Positions 40,401 to 49,344 of a stretch of 64,000 nucleotides of DNA are shown here, piece after piece (the first letter of the stretch is position 1; each line of letters opens with the position of its first letter). Position numbers and translations under genes: made by a program. The DNA comes from Euzebyella saccharophila (GTDB lineage: Bacteria; Bacteroidota; Bacteroidia; Flavobacteriales; Flavobacteriaceae): contig NZ_JACYFJ010000003.1 in assembly GCF_014855495.1 (NCBI RefSeq), positions 62,001 through 126,000 of the forward strand, read 5' to 3'. The notes beneath the pieces were generated by a model, which worked only from the letters and a program-made list of their open reading frames with translations, was not told the DNA's origin and ran no database searches.

Positions 40401-40849
40401 TCAAATCGGCCCGATTTTAGGATGTAGATATCTTTGAGACCATCGTTATTGATATCCACAACGGTCACGCCAGTTGGGAAACCTCCACTGCCTTGGGCAT
40501 TGGCCTTAACACTTACATTCTTAAATTTCAGGCCGCCTTTATTAAGGTATAGTTTGTTGGTTCGAAGGTTGCTGACGAAATAGATATCTTGTAGCCCGTC
40601 GTTGTTAAAATCAGCAACCGCAACCCCGCCACCATTATAGAAGTATTCATAGTAAAATCCGTTCATAGTGGTGGATTCTTCAAGCTTATTATTAAAGTTG
40701 AGGCCTGTCTCTTCCATACTCAACACGGTGAATAGAGGGCTTGTATCATTGACTTTCTCGACCTGTTCTTTTTCAGAGCATGAAAAGTTCAAAATAATTG
40801 ATACCACAATGAAAAATTTTAAGATTAATATAGTCCTATTTGAGTTCAT
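37487..40849 (-). CDS. Large VCBS/FG-GAP and ASPIC/UnbV lipoprotein (CRTAC1-like)
   Basis: A surface or periplasmic lipoprotein of 1120 aa (lipobox IILNFSC, Cys24). Many calcium-binding FG-GAP/VCBS repeats are visible, of the form VADFNNDGLQDIYFVSN, VVDINNDGLKDIYIL, DYDRDGDLDMFLVN, ADFDNDGDLDIVVNN and DFDKDGDLDLFVGS. They make two propeller-like blocks on either side of an ASPIC/UnbV domain (about 530-600, IDGIGARIEVV through DSIKVIWPDGK). I chose the start at 40849, not the longer 40891 frame, because it begins the lipoprotein signal and overlaps the CstA stop by ATGA. Such proteins are commonly encoded next to SusCD pairs in Bacteroidota; they may bind carbohydrate or protein. Exact role unknown. 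Confidence 0.92.
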   Translation of the reverse strand: MNSNRTILILKFFIVVSIILNFSCSEKEQVEKVNDTSPLFTVLSMEETGLNFNNKLEESTTMNGFYYEYFYNGGGVAVADFNNDGLQDIYFVSNLRTNKLYLNKGGLKFKNVSVKANAQGSGGFPTGVTVVDINNDGLKDIYILKSGRFETDEPLRNELLINKGPDENNIPIFEESAQDFGLDLPHYSTQASFFDYDRDGDLDMFLVNHNIEIYEIDDIEEIRKGQSAKIGEKLYRNDNGQFVNVTEKAGIISNNLGFGLGVAIGDVNNDGWPDVYTSNDYYQKDHLYLNNQDGTFTETSLVSFNHMSTFSMGSDIADINNDGLMDLVSLDMMAEDNYTQKTSMSGMNVADFYMIENLGLHRQYMYNALQVNNGTFPKTDIPAFSDVAQMAGISSTDWSWAPLLFDMDNDGYRDLFVSNGIKRDFRNNDFLIYLEKKYQEGVRKKKVDLAKHVNDLLERLPERGKKNYLYLNKGDLSFRKIDLKQPTTYSNGAAYADFDNDGDLDIVVNNTDDFVHLYRNNQSNNNFLQVNLKGPAKNIDGIGARIEVVIDESTLTAENYFTRGFQSAMAVPLHFGLGDSKVDSIKVIWPDGKYQMLSDVESNTIVTIAYDPSRAKKIENDENNYNFKDVTEVNGIDFKHEENDYNDFDLESLLPHKMSQFGPCLSVSDVNNDGLEDFYIGGAMGQAAALFLQTTNEGFKKISVPAFNRDRQHEDTGSLFLDADGDGDQDLYVVSGGNEMKTESAYYQDRFYKNDGQGNFTRVSKAIPDIVTSGQAITALDFDKDGDLDLFVGSRVKPRNYGYSGKSYLLENTSTAEKIRFEDVTTSLLPELLDFGMVTDVLWVDLDGKGGEELILSQEWGNIQAFSMQNGKFVSVSEKFSLNDNVGWWNSLAADDIDNDGDIDLIAGNLGLNYKYKATQDEPFHLYLNDFDGNNTNDIVLGYEQDNTLYPLRGRECTSNQMPFVKKKFKTYEEFGKASLQDVFGEALDNSIHRAATNFASSILENTGNKGFEFKPLPNPVQISSINKIITRTRKEGQKSDLILLGNMYGSEVETPRNDASYGHYLKNMGNGKYQTLAAQKSGLYVRGDVRGAAFISLGSEKKEALLIARNNARLMLLEL

Positions 40850-42303
40850 ATTTCTAAAATAACTTTTTTCTTTTGTGTGGAATGGTACCAAAAAAGGATA
40901 CTGATGCTTAAGGTAATCAAAGCCCCGCCGATGTATGATATATTGGTCGGCAATTGAAAGCCTTCAGGTGCAACAAGAATATAGGTGCAACAGACCATTG
41001 TCATGAACAGCGCCGGAATTAAGGTTATCCAGTATGCTTTGTTCTCATAAATTAAATAGGCGGTTATCGTCCAAAGTACAACAGTGGCCAAAGTCTGATT
41101 ACTCCATGCAAAATAGCGCCAAATGATTCCGAAATCGATTTGCGTGAGGGCAAAGGCAACTATAAATAGGGGTATGCTGATTACAAGTCGATTTCGTATT
41201 TTTTTCTGATCAAACTTAAAAACATCGGACAAGATTAAACGTGCCGAGCGGAAGGCGGTATCGCCGGAAGTTATCGGTGCGGCCACTATGCCCAACAAGG
41301 CGAGAATACCTCCTATTCCTCCCAACATGTTCAAGGAAATCTCGTTTGCTGCCCATGCAGCGTTGTTGTTATTGGCCAGCATTGCATCGTTCAAATCGGC
41401 CACATTGCCAAAAAAGGTCATTGCAGTAGCGGCCCAAATTAGGGCGACCACGCCTTCCGTAATCATGGTACCGAAGAATATTTTTCTTCCCAGGCGTTCA
41501 TTTTTCATACAACGCGCCATTAATGGTGACTGAGTCGCGTGAAATCCTGAAATGGCACCACAAGCAATGGTTACGAACAATATCGGAAACAAAGGCGTTG
41601 CTTCGGGATTTGTGGTCATATTGCGGATATTGGAAGGTAAAAGTTCAGGTATATGGTAGTCTCCAAAAAATAGGGCTATCAATAGGCCGATGGCCATTAG
41701 CAACATCGCTATTCCAAAAATAGGATACAACTTGCCAATGAGCTTGTCAATGGGGAGTAGTGTGGATAGAACATAATACACCAAAATAATTCCGACCCAA
41801 ACCCAGACGCCCCATACGTTTTCGGTCATACCATCGACAATCTTAGCCGGACCCATTAAAAACACGGTGCCTACAAAAATCAATAGCACAATGGTAAAGA
41901 ACCGCATCAATTGCTTCATGTTGTTCCCTAAATAGATACCTACAATTTCGCTGATGCTCAATCCGTCGTGGCGCACGGAAAGCATTCCAGAAAGGTAATC
42001 GTGTACCGCACCTGCAAAGATGCTCCCAAAGACTATCCATAAAAAAGCGGACGGCCCGAACATGGCACCCGCAATAGCACCGAAAATTGGACCTAGGCCT
42101 GCAATGTTTAAAAATTGGATAAGAAAAATCCGCCAAGTGGGCAAAGGCATGAAGTCGACATCATCCCTCAAACGTATCGCGGGAGTTTCCTTTTCGGGTT
42201 GTACTCCGAATATTTTCTCTATAAACTTGCCATAGACAAAATATCCTAAAATTAAAACAGCTATTGAAAATACGAATGAAATCATGTTCCCTTTTGAATT
42301 CAA
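40846..42303 (-). CDS. cstA: Carbon starvation protein CstA-family permease
   Basis: An inner-membrane permease of 485 aa with about 13-15 hydrophobic segments. CstA-family motifs include the N-terminal YGKFIEKIFGV, LNIAGLGPIFGAIAGAMFGP, HDYLSGMLSVRHDGLSISEIVG, CGAISGFHATQSPLMARC and ITSGDTAFRSARLIL. It is shorter than the 700-residue E. coli protein, as in many Bacteroidota. CstA proteins import peptides or pyruvate during starvation. In this operon, with only 2 bp to the upstream gene, it may take up a product made by the exported proteins of the locus (inference). Confidence 0.94.
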   Translation of the reverse strand: MNSKGNMISFVFSIAVLILGYFVYGKFIEKIFGVQPEKETPAIRLRDDVDFMPLPTWRIFLIQFLNIAGLGPIFGAIAGAMFGPSAFLWIVFGSIFAGAVHDYLSGMLSVRHDGLSISEIVGIYLGNNMKQLMRFFTIVLLIFVGTVFLMGPAKIVDGMTENVWGVWVWVGIILVYYVLSTLLPIDKLIGKLYPIFGIAMLLMAIGLLIALFFGDYHIPELLPSNIRNMTTNPEATPLFPILFVTIACGAISGFHATQSPLMARCMKNERLGRKIFFGTMITEGVVALIWAATAMTFFGNVADLNDAMLANNNNAAWAANEISLNMLGGIGGILALLGIVAAPITSGDTAFRSARLILSDVFKFDQKKIRNRLVISIPLFIVAFALTQIDFGIIWRYFAWSNQTLATVVLWTITAYLIYENKAYWITLIPALFMTMVCCTYILVAPEGFQLPTNISYIGGALITLSISILFWYHSTQKKKVILEI

Positions 42304-42305
42304 AT

Positions 42306-43766
42306 TTATTGATAGATAAAGTATGCCGTTACTTTAGCGGACATATTCGAGGTCAACCTTACCCAGTGAGCATTAAATCCTTCAGGGAATTCATGGTGGC
42401 CATATCCTTTTTCATCTACCTTAAACTCATCATAAATGCTCCAAGTACCATCCCCAACAAAATCTACCTCAATTTTAAAAGTTATTTCCTTTTCTTCTTC
42501 ATGCTTTAGGTGGAGCACCTTTTGGTCAAACCCGTACATAAGATACGGGTCGGATATCTCCCCGGCCTTAACCTGGGTTTCATACCAAGGGCCACCCATA
42601 CCAGTAGGCTTTCCAAATGACCAGAGGTCGTCTGTTTTTCCAAACCACAAATTTGCTTGAGGTTGACCCGCAAGCGGATTACGGTCCAAGGTATTGGAAA
42701 ATCTCATGGGCGTCGCCTGATTCCCCCCAAAAACCAACATGCCCCTCCACGAGCAAAAATCGGGCACCACCCTCAAATGCTTGGCAATTGGCCGTATTCC
42801 CCAAGGCATACTTGAATATGTATGATACGAAATTTCATAAAAAAGGCCGTGACAATCCATCATGGCCCGTTCCGTTTCCACCTCACGAATACGCATCCAT
42901 TCGGTACATGAGGTTTCATCGAAGGCATAACTCGATTTTGGTAGTCTGTACCTACTCCATTTATTATCTATCAAAACTTTCAGTATTGCTGAACTTCTAT
43001 CCCAGCCATTGGCCATCATAGGGCTTCCAAATGCCCTAGCACTCCAAACTTCGGTAAAAGGTTTAGTTTCCAGAATTGTCCACTTTCTTCCGTCCCATTC
43101 CGCTAACCGTCCTGCTTCCCATTCACGGTTAAAATCCTTTTTAGAATAACTGTTATTGGCTACAACTACTCTACCATGATTAGTGAATCCACTTTTAAAG
43201 TGAGGTTTGGCACCTTTGGGTTCATTAAGTTCTTTTTTTAGGTCGAAAAGATAATTCACTTTTAATGTGCGTAGGTCGACTTCAAGAAAATCTCCTTCCA
43301 TAGCCAGGAAATAAACTTTATTCTCAGGATCCTCCAGATGGTCCATGGTAGCGGCCAACCGATATCCTTTTATATCTTCAATCGTTCTCACGTTCCCCAA
43401 AGTATCTATCAGATGGGGGCCCATAATGAGCTGTTGGGTGGGAGCATGAATAAGCCTGTTCGCATAGGTTCCTACTACAGATTCCGGATGCTTTTTGAGA
43501 TTGAAGTCCTCATCGATTTCATATAATCCGGTACCCGAACCAGTACCTTCCATGTGGGCGACATATGTGATACACCAAAGGCGATTAGCCCAAGGCATCA
43601 AGGCTCCTGTTCCCGCCTCGGTTCTTGGGCTGTGATCTGCGACCATGGCAGTACTGGAAAATATACCACTTACGCTTTGTTTACTAGGATCGGTTAGCTT
43701 TTGGGCAGAACAACAGGGTATAATGATTATCAAAAATAGAATAAAATAATAATCCTTCATTGCCAT
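42306..43766 (-). CDS. Secreted protein of unknown function, paralogue of the 872-residue neighbour
   Basis: 486 aa with a Sec/lipoprotein-like signal (FLIIIIPCCSAQ). I recognise no named family. Sequence repeats of the form YFLAMEGDFLEVDLRTLKVNYLF and a pattern of short beta-strands suggest a beta-propeller followed by a C-terminal sandwich. Its whole length is similar to residues about 50-560 of the protein at 46709-49237 (NRLWCITYVAHM, YEIDEDFNL, LIMGPHLIDTLG, SNLWFGKTDDLWSFGKPTGM, DPYLMYGFDQKVLHLKH). Its final motif FPEGFNAHWVRLTSN reappears at the end of that protein. It is co-transcribed with that gene, an FAD oxidoreductase and SusCD, so it probably acts on, or binds, the ligand imported by this SusCD. 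Confidence 0.8.
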   Translation of the reverse strand: MAMKDYYFILFLIIIIPCCSAQKLTDPSKQSVSGIFSSTAMVADHSPRTEAGTGALMPWANRLWCITYVAHMEGTGSGTGLYEIDEDFNLKKHPESVVGTYANRLIHAPTQQLIMGPHLIDTLGNVRTIEDIKGYRLAATMDHLEDPENKVYFLAMEGDFLEVDLRTLKVNYLFDLKKELNEPKGAKPHFKSGFTNHGRVVVANNSYSKKDFNREWEAGRLAEWDGRKWTILETKPFTEVWSARAFGSPMMANGWDRSSAILKVLIDNKWSRYRLPKSSYAFDETSCTEWMRIREVETERAMMDCHGLFYEISYHTYSSMPWGIRPIAKHLRVVPDFCSWRGMLVFGGNQATPMRFSNTLDRNPLAGQPQANLWFGKTDDLWSFGKPTGMGGPWYETQVKAGEISDPYLMYGFDQKVLHLKHEEEKEITFKIEVDFVGDGTWSIYDEFKVDEKGYGHHEFPEGFNAHWVRLTSNMSAKVTAYFIYQ

Positions 43767-43778
43767 ATCTTATGTTAA

Positions 43779-44900
43779 TTAGAGTTTGTAATCCTTTAAG
43801 AAATCAGTTGCCAGGTAGGCATATGTTTCGCTCGGGGAATTAGCAAAGATTTCAATATTGGTCAAAATGCTCGGTTTTATTTGTTTCAATTCCGCCAAGT
43901 GCATCAAGTAAAGATTTAATTGATTTTTGGTCATAACACTTAATTCTTGGGAAAGATTTTCCAAGACGGATACCGGTGAATTTTTTAAATTATCGAGTAA
44001 GAGACTACGGCTATTGATGTCTACTTCGGAAAAATTATCCCAAAACGGTATTTGTAGCCTTTCAGAATTCCAGAACCGGTCAGGAAGATTCTTAACGATA
44101 AAAGTTCGTATCAAAGGAACGCCATCTTCGAATATTTGTGCGATACGAAGGTAGTTTGCCGCATACTGTTCTTCAGTCATTCTTTTCAGGGCGAACATTT
44201 GATAATCGGTATTGTTTGAACCTAGCATCCGTAATACCATATCGTTATCTACCAACGATAGTGTCCGTTTTTGAATCGCATCTTTGATCGGGCCATGAAC
44301 GAGATGCCATGCCGTATAGCAAGAATATAAAGCTCCACCGACGACTGATTCTTTTACTTCTTTAATTGTTGCCCCGGCCACCGCATCAACACCTTCCATT
44401 TCTGGTTGTTCAGGTTTTTTGACCAATTCATCAATTTTTCTGCGCTTTAATATGGAGTTGTCGTCCATTAGCAGTTGATGTAGTTTCCTGTAGTCTGCAG
44501 AAAGAAATTCGTCATGATCGTGCTTGGTCAACGGTGAATTTGGGTATCGATCAAACCCTGCGTATTCTCCCAAAAGTGTCCAATACAACCGGATGTCCAT
44601 TAAACGGCAATCGCCATCGGCACATACAGGTGTTGAAATATCAGAAGTATAAAGCACGGGGCGGTCTTTTAAATCGACCAGTACATTTATTTCTTGTGCA
44701 CCCATGGAATCGATTTCTATCGATAAATCGGTCGGTTTTGCTTTCAGCTGCATCCCTCCGTTCCACTCCAAACTATAGAATTCCGGCGGTAGATTCATAC
44801 TATTCTGGCCGAATCTATCGGAAAATGGTGTTTGTGGGCCGAATTGTGCAAACCCTATGGCGGCAAAAAAAATTAAAAGTATTCCGAGCTGGATTTTCAT
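43779..44900 (-). CDS. Secreted protein with FMN-binding-like motif, unknown function
   Basis: 373 aa with a Sec signal (about 1-18, ending GFAQ). Around residues 171-178 the sequence VDAVAGAT followed by IKEVKESVVGGALYS resembles the FMN-binding domain motif in which a Thr (here Thr178) is covalently flavinylated. The C-terminal 170 residues are helical and may form HEAT-like repeats. I am not certain of the family. The gene overlaps the FAD oxidoreductase gene by 4 bp, which would fit an electron-transfer partner (inference). Confidence 0.7.
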   Translation of the reverse strand: MKIQLGILLIFFAAIGFAQFGPQTPFSDRFGQNSMNLPPEFYSLEWNGGMQLKAKPTDLSIEIDSMGAQEINVLVDLKDRPVLYTSDISTPVCADGDCRLMDIRLYWTLLGEYAGFDRYPNSPLTKHDHDEFLSADYRKLHQLLMDDNSILKRRKIDELVKKPEQPEMEGVDAVAGATIKEVKESVVGGALYSCYTAWHLVHGPIKDAIQKRTLSLVDNDMVLRMLGSNNTDYQMFALKRMTEEQYAANYLRIAQIFEDGVPLIRTFIVKNLPDRFWNSERLQIPFWDNFSEVDINSRSLLLDNLKNSPVSVLENLSQELSVMTKNQLNLYLMHLAELKQIKPSILTNIEIFANSPSETYAYLATDFLKDYKL

Positions 44901-46687
44901 TGTTTGGATTTCGGTATCTTGATATATTTCTGTGATTCGATTAAATCCAAGTATTCTTTCAAGTAACCTGTATAGACTTGTCTAGGGTTGACATCATACT
45001 TTTTACAAAGTGAAGCCGCCAAGCCTACTGCCGCTCCCATTTGTCCGGTAGTACGCATTACCCTGGGGCCACCCAAGCCAACATGTGAGGTACTGAAGTT
45101 TCGTCCGGCCATAAAAAGGTTGTCTATATTTTTCGAATACAGGCTACGGTATGGTATATAATAACGAGGAGTCTTGTAGAAAAGCGCCTCGGAGATAAAA
45201 TCAGGGTTTTTTTCATCTTCTAGTACCGTCTGGTAATGGACATCGACCTCACGGGTCTCTTGAACCACCGCATCAGGGAATTTTGTCCCCGCTTTGGCAT
45301 CGTTAAACGTAAAAATATGGTCTCCGACCAATCTACGCGATTCCCTTTTACCCACTAGGTAAGAAACCCATTCCAATCTGCGGGTGGCATTTTCAGGATG
45401 TTCCTTGGCATTTGAGAAAGATCCGTAGATGGCCCTTAGCATATGGTCCCGTATTTCTTCGGCATCATCGATTTGGTTCAGGTCATTGCGGCTGAATTCC
45501 CATTGCCACTCTCCATTGACTTCTTCGTATGCTTTGGCAACCGGCATGGCCCACGGTACTTCAGGAAACTTTTGCTCGGTATCCATCACCTTGGACCCCC
45601 ACAGGACCGAAGAACCCATAACGGCATTGTCTTCTTCATTCGGACTCCATAATTCGCCCCATTCCTCCCATTCCTCGCCATAGGTATCTACACTTTCACG
45701 GCCATATGAAAAGTCAGCGCCAGCCCAAAAGCCTACCCAACCATCGCCAGTAGAATCTACAAAATAGGGCGCTTCAAACCGCTTTCTTTCACCAGAACTA
45801 GTATGCCTCGCATCTACATATTGTATGGTATTGTTTTCGGCGACGGCATCATAGGCACGCCAATTTAGATATAGATCAATATTTTCATAGCTTTTAACAT
45901 TGTCATCCCTTTTTTTCTGGTCCAATTTTGCCTCTGCCGATCCATTGGGGTAATGTTCAGTATCCAATTTTTTCAAGATACGTTCAAAATGTCCGTAGAT
46001 ACCAAGGGTATGTACACGTATCTCGGCACTGGCATTGCCACCCAACATTGGCCTGTCATGAATCAAGGCTACTTTCAATCCCTGTTCGGCCGCTGCGATC
46101 GACGCTGCACATCCGGCTATGCCCCCACCTACCACAACCAAATCATAGGCTTGGTGCTGCTTGGGCGCATTGGGCTCTTGCGCGATGGTCATGCGCCAGC
46201 TGGCCAGCTTTTTAGGGGACGAGGGAGGTTCCTCGTTTTTAGCAGAAAAATAAATCGCATCGCATCGCCCATTAAAACCGGTCAAATCAATCAATTCGAC
46301 TTTTTCGAACTTGGTACTGATTTCGGTCGCACCTACGTATTCCCAGCCCCAACCAGAGCGTTTTCCTAAGACTTTTTCAAAATCGGTATCGCCCACTTTC
46401 AATTGAAACCTACCCGGGGCTTCCCACTCACCAGGAACCCAGTTCATTGTACGAACCCAGATGTGGTAGGTACTCGTTTCGGGAAAATTAACAACAGTAG
46501 TGGCATTTTTAACTGGATTGCCCATACCATGTGCCATTAGATACGGGGATCCCATTTGTTGTACAAATTGGGGGTCGATGACCCAACCTCCAGGACTATC
46601 GAAACTCTCCGCTTCAATTAATAGATCTTGACCATAAAGGCCTAAGCTTATGAGATAAAAACAAAGGATTAACAGTATTGATTTCAT
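44897..46687 (-). CDS. Secreted FAD-dependent oxidoreductase (FAD_oxidored family) with N-terminal beta-sandwich
   Basis: 596 aa with a Sec signal (about 1-20). Residues about 20-150 form a carbohydrate-binding-module-like beta domain (LLIEAESFDSPGGWV, TYHIWVRTMNW, CDAIYFSA). The dinucleotide-binding Rossmann motif is G187-G-G-I-A-G192 (DLVVVGGGIAGCAASI), followed by NASAEIRVHTLGIYG and the C-terminal LFMAGRNFSTSHVGLGGPRVMRTTGQMGAAVG typical of the FAD_oxidored family. It is probably a periplasmic sugar or glycoside oxidoreductase. It overlaps the following gene by 4 bp. Confidence 0.9.
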   Translation of the reverse strand: MKSILLILCFYLISLGLYGQDLLIEAESFDSPGGWVIDPQFVQQMGSPYLMAHGMGNPVKNATTVVNFPETSTYHIWVRTMNWVPGEWEAPGRFQLKVGDTDFEKVLGKRSGWGWEYVGATEISTKFEKVELIDLTGFNGRCDAIYFSAKNEEPPSSPKKLASWRMTIAQEPNAPKQHQAYDLVVVGGGIAGCAASIAAAEQGLKVALIHDRPMLGGNASAEIRVHTLGIYGHFERILKKLDTEHYPNGSAEAKLDQKKRDDNVKSYENIDLYLNWRAYDAVAENNTIQYVDARHTSSGERKRFEAPYFVDSTGDGWVGFWAGADFSYGRESVDTYGEEWEEWGELWSPNEEDNAVMGSSVLWGSKVMDTEQKFPEVPWAMPVAKAYEEVNGEWQWEFSRNDLNQIDDAEEIRDHMLRAIYGSFSNAKEHPENATRRLEWVSYLVGKRESRRLVGDHIFTFNDAKAGTKFPDAVVQETREVDVHYQTVLEDEKNPDFISEALFYKTPRYYIPYRSLYSKNIDNLFMAGRNFSTSHVGLGGPRVMRTTGQMGAAVGLAASLCKKYDVNPRQVYTGYLKEYLDLIESQKYIKIPKSKQ

Positions 46688-46708
46688 ATTATATTCTTTA
46701 GTTGCGTT

Positions 46709-49237
46709 CTATTCGTAAATAAATTGGGCTGTGGCCGTGCAATCAACATTCGATTTCAACTGTACCCAATGGGCGCTAAAGCCTTCCGGAAATTCAAAGT
46801 GCTGTTCTTCCCCAGACTTTAGGTAGAAGATTTTATACTCCATCGGTTCTTCCAAATAATGATTGACATAGACCAAAAGGGTAACCTGGGCATCTTTATC
46901 AGCTTTTAAAGTAAGGCTTTTTTTATCGTATCCGGTCATTAAATACCTATCGGAAGGCTCATTGGCCTTGACCGATGTATCTTTCCATGGTCCCCCGATA
47001 CCGACTGGTTTACCAAACTTCCAGAGATCGTCGATTCCTCCGAACCAAAGGCTTGTTGAACCATCGGGAGATGAGTAGACATGTTCCGAATCGGTGGCAT
47101 CCTTCTTTACACCGGTCAAGACCAAGAGTCCGTTCCAGGTATTGAAGTCGGATATCTGTTTATTATGGGTGGATACAGGCCGCATCATTTTGTAAAGGGG
47201 TTCTTGGCCTACCTTGAACAAGGGCAGTTCATAAAAAGTGCCTGCTATATTGGCCAATTCACGCTCGGATTCTACTTCTCGAACTACACGGGTCGTACCT
47301 GAAGGAAAATTGGATGCATAATTTTCATGTCCCTTGGGAAGCCGCAAACGATAATTTTTGGCCGTTAAAATAACCGAAGCATCATCTTCAGACCAGATAT
47401 CCTTCATTTTTAAGGTTTCCTGAGCGGTCGAATCCGATATCCCCTTTTTATAGTCGAAGTCGAATTTGGTGAATTCAAATTCATCTTCTTTTGTGAATTT
47501 TCCATTTTCGATGGTTCCAGCATACACACTTAGGTTGAAATTCGTCTTGTTGCTGTAAAGCTTGGCATGGCTTACCGGGCCTTTATCATCGATATCCGCC
47601 AACGATGTGAACAAGGCCTCTTTTTGGGTGCGATCATTGGGGTTGGCATCGGTAAAATGAAAAGCGGCCGTCAGTAAGGAAGGACTGTTCGCGGTCAGCC
47701 GTATCCATTCCGCTTGTAAACTCCCGTCAAAAACATAGGGGACGTATCCATTCTTTTCCAAGGTTATGGACTCCAATGTCGTCCAGTCGTTGTCGCCATT
47801 GACATCGATTTCCATTTTTACGGTTACCGTTCGGTCACCATGGTTCTTTAGATGGAGCATGCGCTTGTCAAAACCTGCCATCAGGTAGGGGTCGGAAGGA
47901 CCACCGGCCGTTACGTTCTCATTTAGCCAAACAGCACCGTACCCAGTTGCGGGGCCCCACTTCGATAGTTCATCATAACTGCCGAACCAAAGGTTGGACT
48001 GCGGTTGCCCTGCGAGCGGGTTCCCTTGTATGCTGGTCTCATCGGTAGCCAGAACAAGTTGCCCGTTCCAGTTGATAAAATCGGGAATGTACCGCAAATG
48101 CGATCCGATTGGGCGTATCCCCGCAGTATTCGTGGCCGAAAATGTTTCGGGAAAGTCAAAGAACATCCCGTGCATGTCCATCATCATCTTTTTTTCACCT
48201 ATGGCACGAATACGGGGCCATTCGGTAAACCAGCCGTGCGGTGGGTCATTGTTATAGGTGGCCTTGGGGAGCAGATAGGTATACCATTCCCCATTGTCCA
48301 TCACTTTCAGGCGCACCGATTTTGCGTCCCAACCGATAGCCCAAAGCGGTGAATCGTCATTGGGTATGGCGTAGATTCCGTTCTTTGTAGTAATATCGGT
48401 GAACTGAGACCTTTCGACGACCTTGAAATTATCACCGTCGAATTCAGCCAAGATACCCAGTTTATCCGCCCCAAAAATATCTTTTTTGTCAATCTTCCAA
48501 CTCTCCTCCCATTTATATTCATTGTTATCCCAATCTTGGGTATCATGGGTTGTTCTTCCTTCGCTGGCATGCTCGCCATTATTGGATACTACCAATTTGC
48601 CTTGACTGGTGTAACCTCCTTTTCCATGCCAGCCCGGTAGGGGGTCGTGAAAAAGCTTGTTGACCTCTAAATTATTGACATTTACCTCATAGAGCATTCC
48701 CTCCATATCGTACATGTAGACCCAATTTTTAGGGTCTTTTAGATGTCTGGCATAGGCATTAAGGCGGCCTTCCATTCTACTGTATGGAATAACCCGTATC
48801 TGACCCACGCTGTCTATCACGTAGGGGCCGATCAAGAGCTGGTTAGATTCTTGATGTACCATGCGAGCGGTCGGGGTACCCCCAATACTGCCCTCGAAGA
48901 TTTCCATGTTCAAATCTTCATCAATAATGTAAAGTTTGTGTTCACTACCCTTGGGCTGGTGGGCAGCATAGTTTATCATATAAAGTTTATCGTTCCATTC
49001 GGCAAGCGCACCAATGCCACACTCACTGCCAAAGCCATATTCACCATTGATTCGCCCATGGGCATAGGTGGTGAGATGGGGATATATACCACTGATTTTT
49101 CGTTTACCGCTGAGAGCGACCATCTGCCCATTCTCTACCTTTACATCCGTTTTCGGATTGAGGGAGTCAACGTTCTTGGACTGACATGCGGACAGTACAA
49201 AAATAACAGGCAACCACAGTATTATTATTTTGATCAT
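46709..49237 (-). CDS. Large secreted lipoprotein of unknown function with duplicated domains
   Basis: 842 aa from the ATG at 49237, which starts a lipoprotein signal (LPVIFVLSAC); a longer TTG-started frame reaches 49327 but adds no signal-like sequence. Residues about 20-530 resemble the whole 486 aa protein at 42306-43766. The last about 290 residues are a second copy of its C-terminal half, with repeated motifs SNLWFGSYDELSKWGPATGY and SLWFGGIDDLWKFGKPVGI, SDPYLMAGFDKRMLHLK and SDRYLMTGYDKKSLTLK, ending in FPEGFSAHWVQLKSN. No catalytic signature of a known glycoside hydrolase or lyase is visible. It follows SusD directly, the position usually taken by the main enzyme or surface binding protein. 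Confidence 0.85.
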   Translation of the reverse strand: MIKIIILWLPVIFVLSACQSKNVDSLNPKTDVKVENGQMVALSGKRKISGIYPHLTTYAHGRINGEYGFGSECGIGALAEWNDKLYMINYAAHQPKGSEHKLYIIDEDLNMEIFEGSIGGTPTARMVHQESNQLLIGPYVIDSVGQIRVIPYSRMEGRLNAYARHLKDPKNWVYMYDMEGMLYEVNVNNLEVNKLFHDPLPGWHGKGGYTSQGKLVVSNNGEHASEGRTTHDTQDWDNNEYKWEESWKIDKKDIFGADKLGILAEFDGDNFKVVERSQFTDITTKNGIYAIPNDDSPLWAIGWDAKSVRLKVMDNGEWYTYLLPKATYNNDPPHGWFTEWPRIRAIGEKKMMMDMHGMFFDFPETFSATNTAGIRPIGSHLRYIPDFINWNGQLVLATDETSIQGNPLAGQPQSNLWFGSYDELSKWGPATGYGAVWLNENVTAGGPSDPYLMAGFDKRMLHLKNHGDRTVTVKMEIDVNGDNDWTTLESITLEKNGYVPYVFDGSLQAEWIRLTANSPSLLTAAFHFTDANPNDRTQKEALFTSLADIDDKGPVSHAKLYSNKTNFNLSVYAGTIENGKFTKEDEFEFTKFDFDYKKGISDSTAQETLKMKDIWSEDDASVILTAKNYRLRLPKGHENYASNFPSGTTRVVREVESERELANIAGTFYELPLFKVGQEPLYKMMRPVSTHNKQISDFNTWNGLLVLTGVKKDATDSEHVYSSPDGSTSLWFGGIDDLWKFGKPVGIGGPWKDTSVKANEPSDRYLMTGYDKKSLTLKADKDAQVTLLVYVNHYLEEPMEYKIFYLKSGEEQHFEFPEGFSAHWVQLKSNVDCTATAQFIYE

Positions 49238-49296
49238 TCTAAATAGTTTTTTGATTTGGATATCCAACACATTTTGAACTCTTGAACTGAAGGAAA

Positions 49297-49318
49297 CCCC
49301 GAAAATAACTTCTCGGGG
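49297..49318 (-). terminator. Possible terminator or attenuator hairpin after SusD
   Basis: Read on the minus strand, ccccga pairs with tcgggg around a 10-base loop, followed by TTTCCTT. The stem is short (6 bp) and the T-run weak. It lies between the SusD stop and the start of the 842 aa lipoprotein gene, so it may lower expression of downstream genes relative to SusCD rather than end the transcript. Confidence 0.4.
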
Positions 49319-49344
49319 ATTTCTCAACCAACTAACTCAAAATC

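Noticed and set aside
40850-40891. N-terminal extension of the VCBS/ASPIC lipoprotein to 40891
   Set aside because: It would overlap the CstA coding end by 46 bp and bury the signal peptide; the ATG at 40849 gives an ATGA overlap and an ideal lipoprotein signal.
45953-46369. 138-codon plus-strand frame
   Set aside because: Lies wholly antisense to the conserved FAD-binding part of the oxidoreductase gene; shadow frame.
49238-49327. N-terminal extension of the large lipoprotein to a TTG at 49327
   Set aside because: The extension covers the hairpin at 49297-49318 and hides the lipoprotein signal that begins at the ATG at 49237, which is the more likely start.
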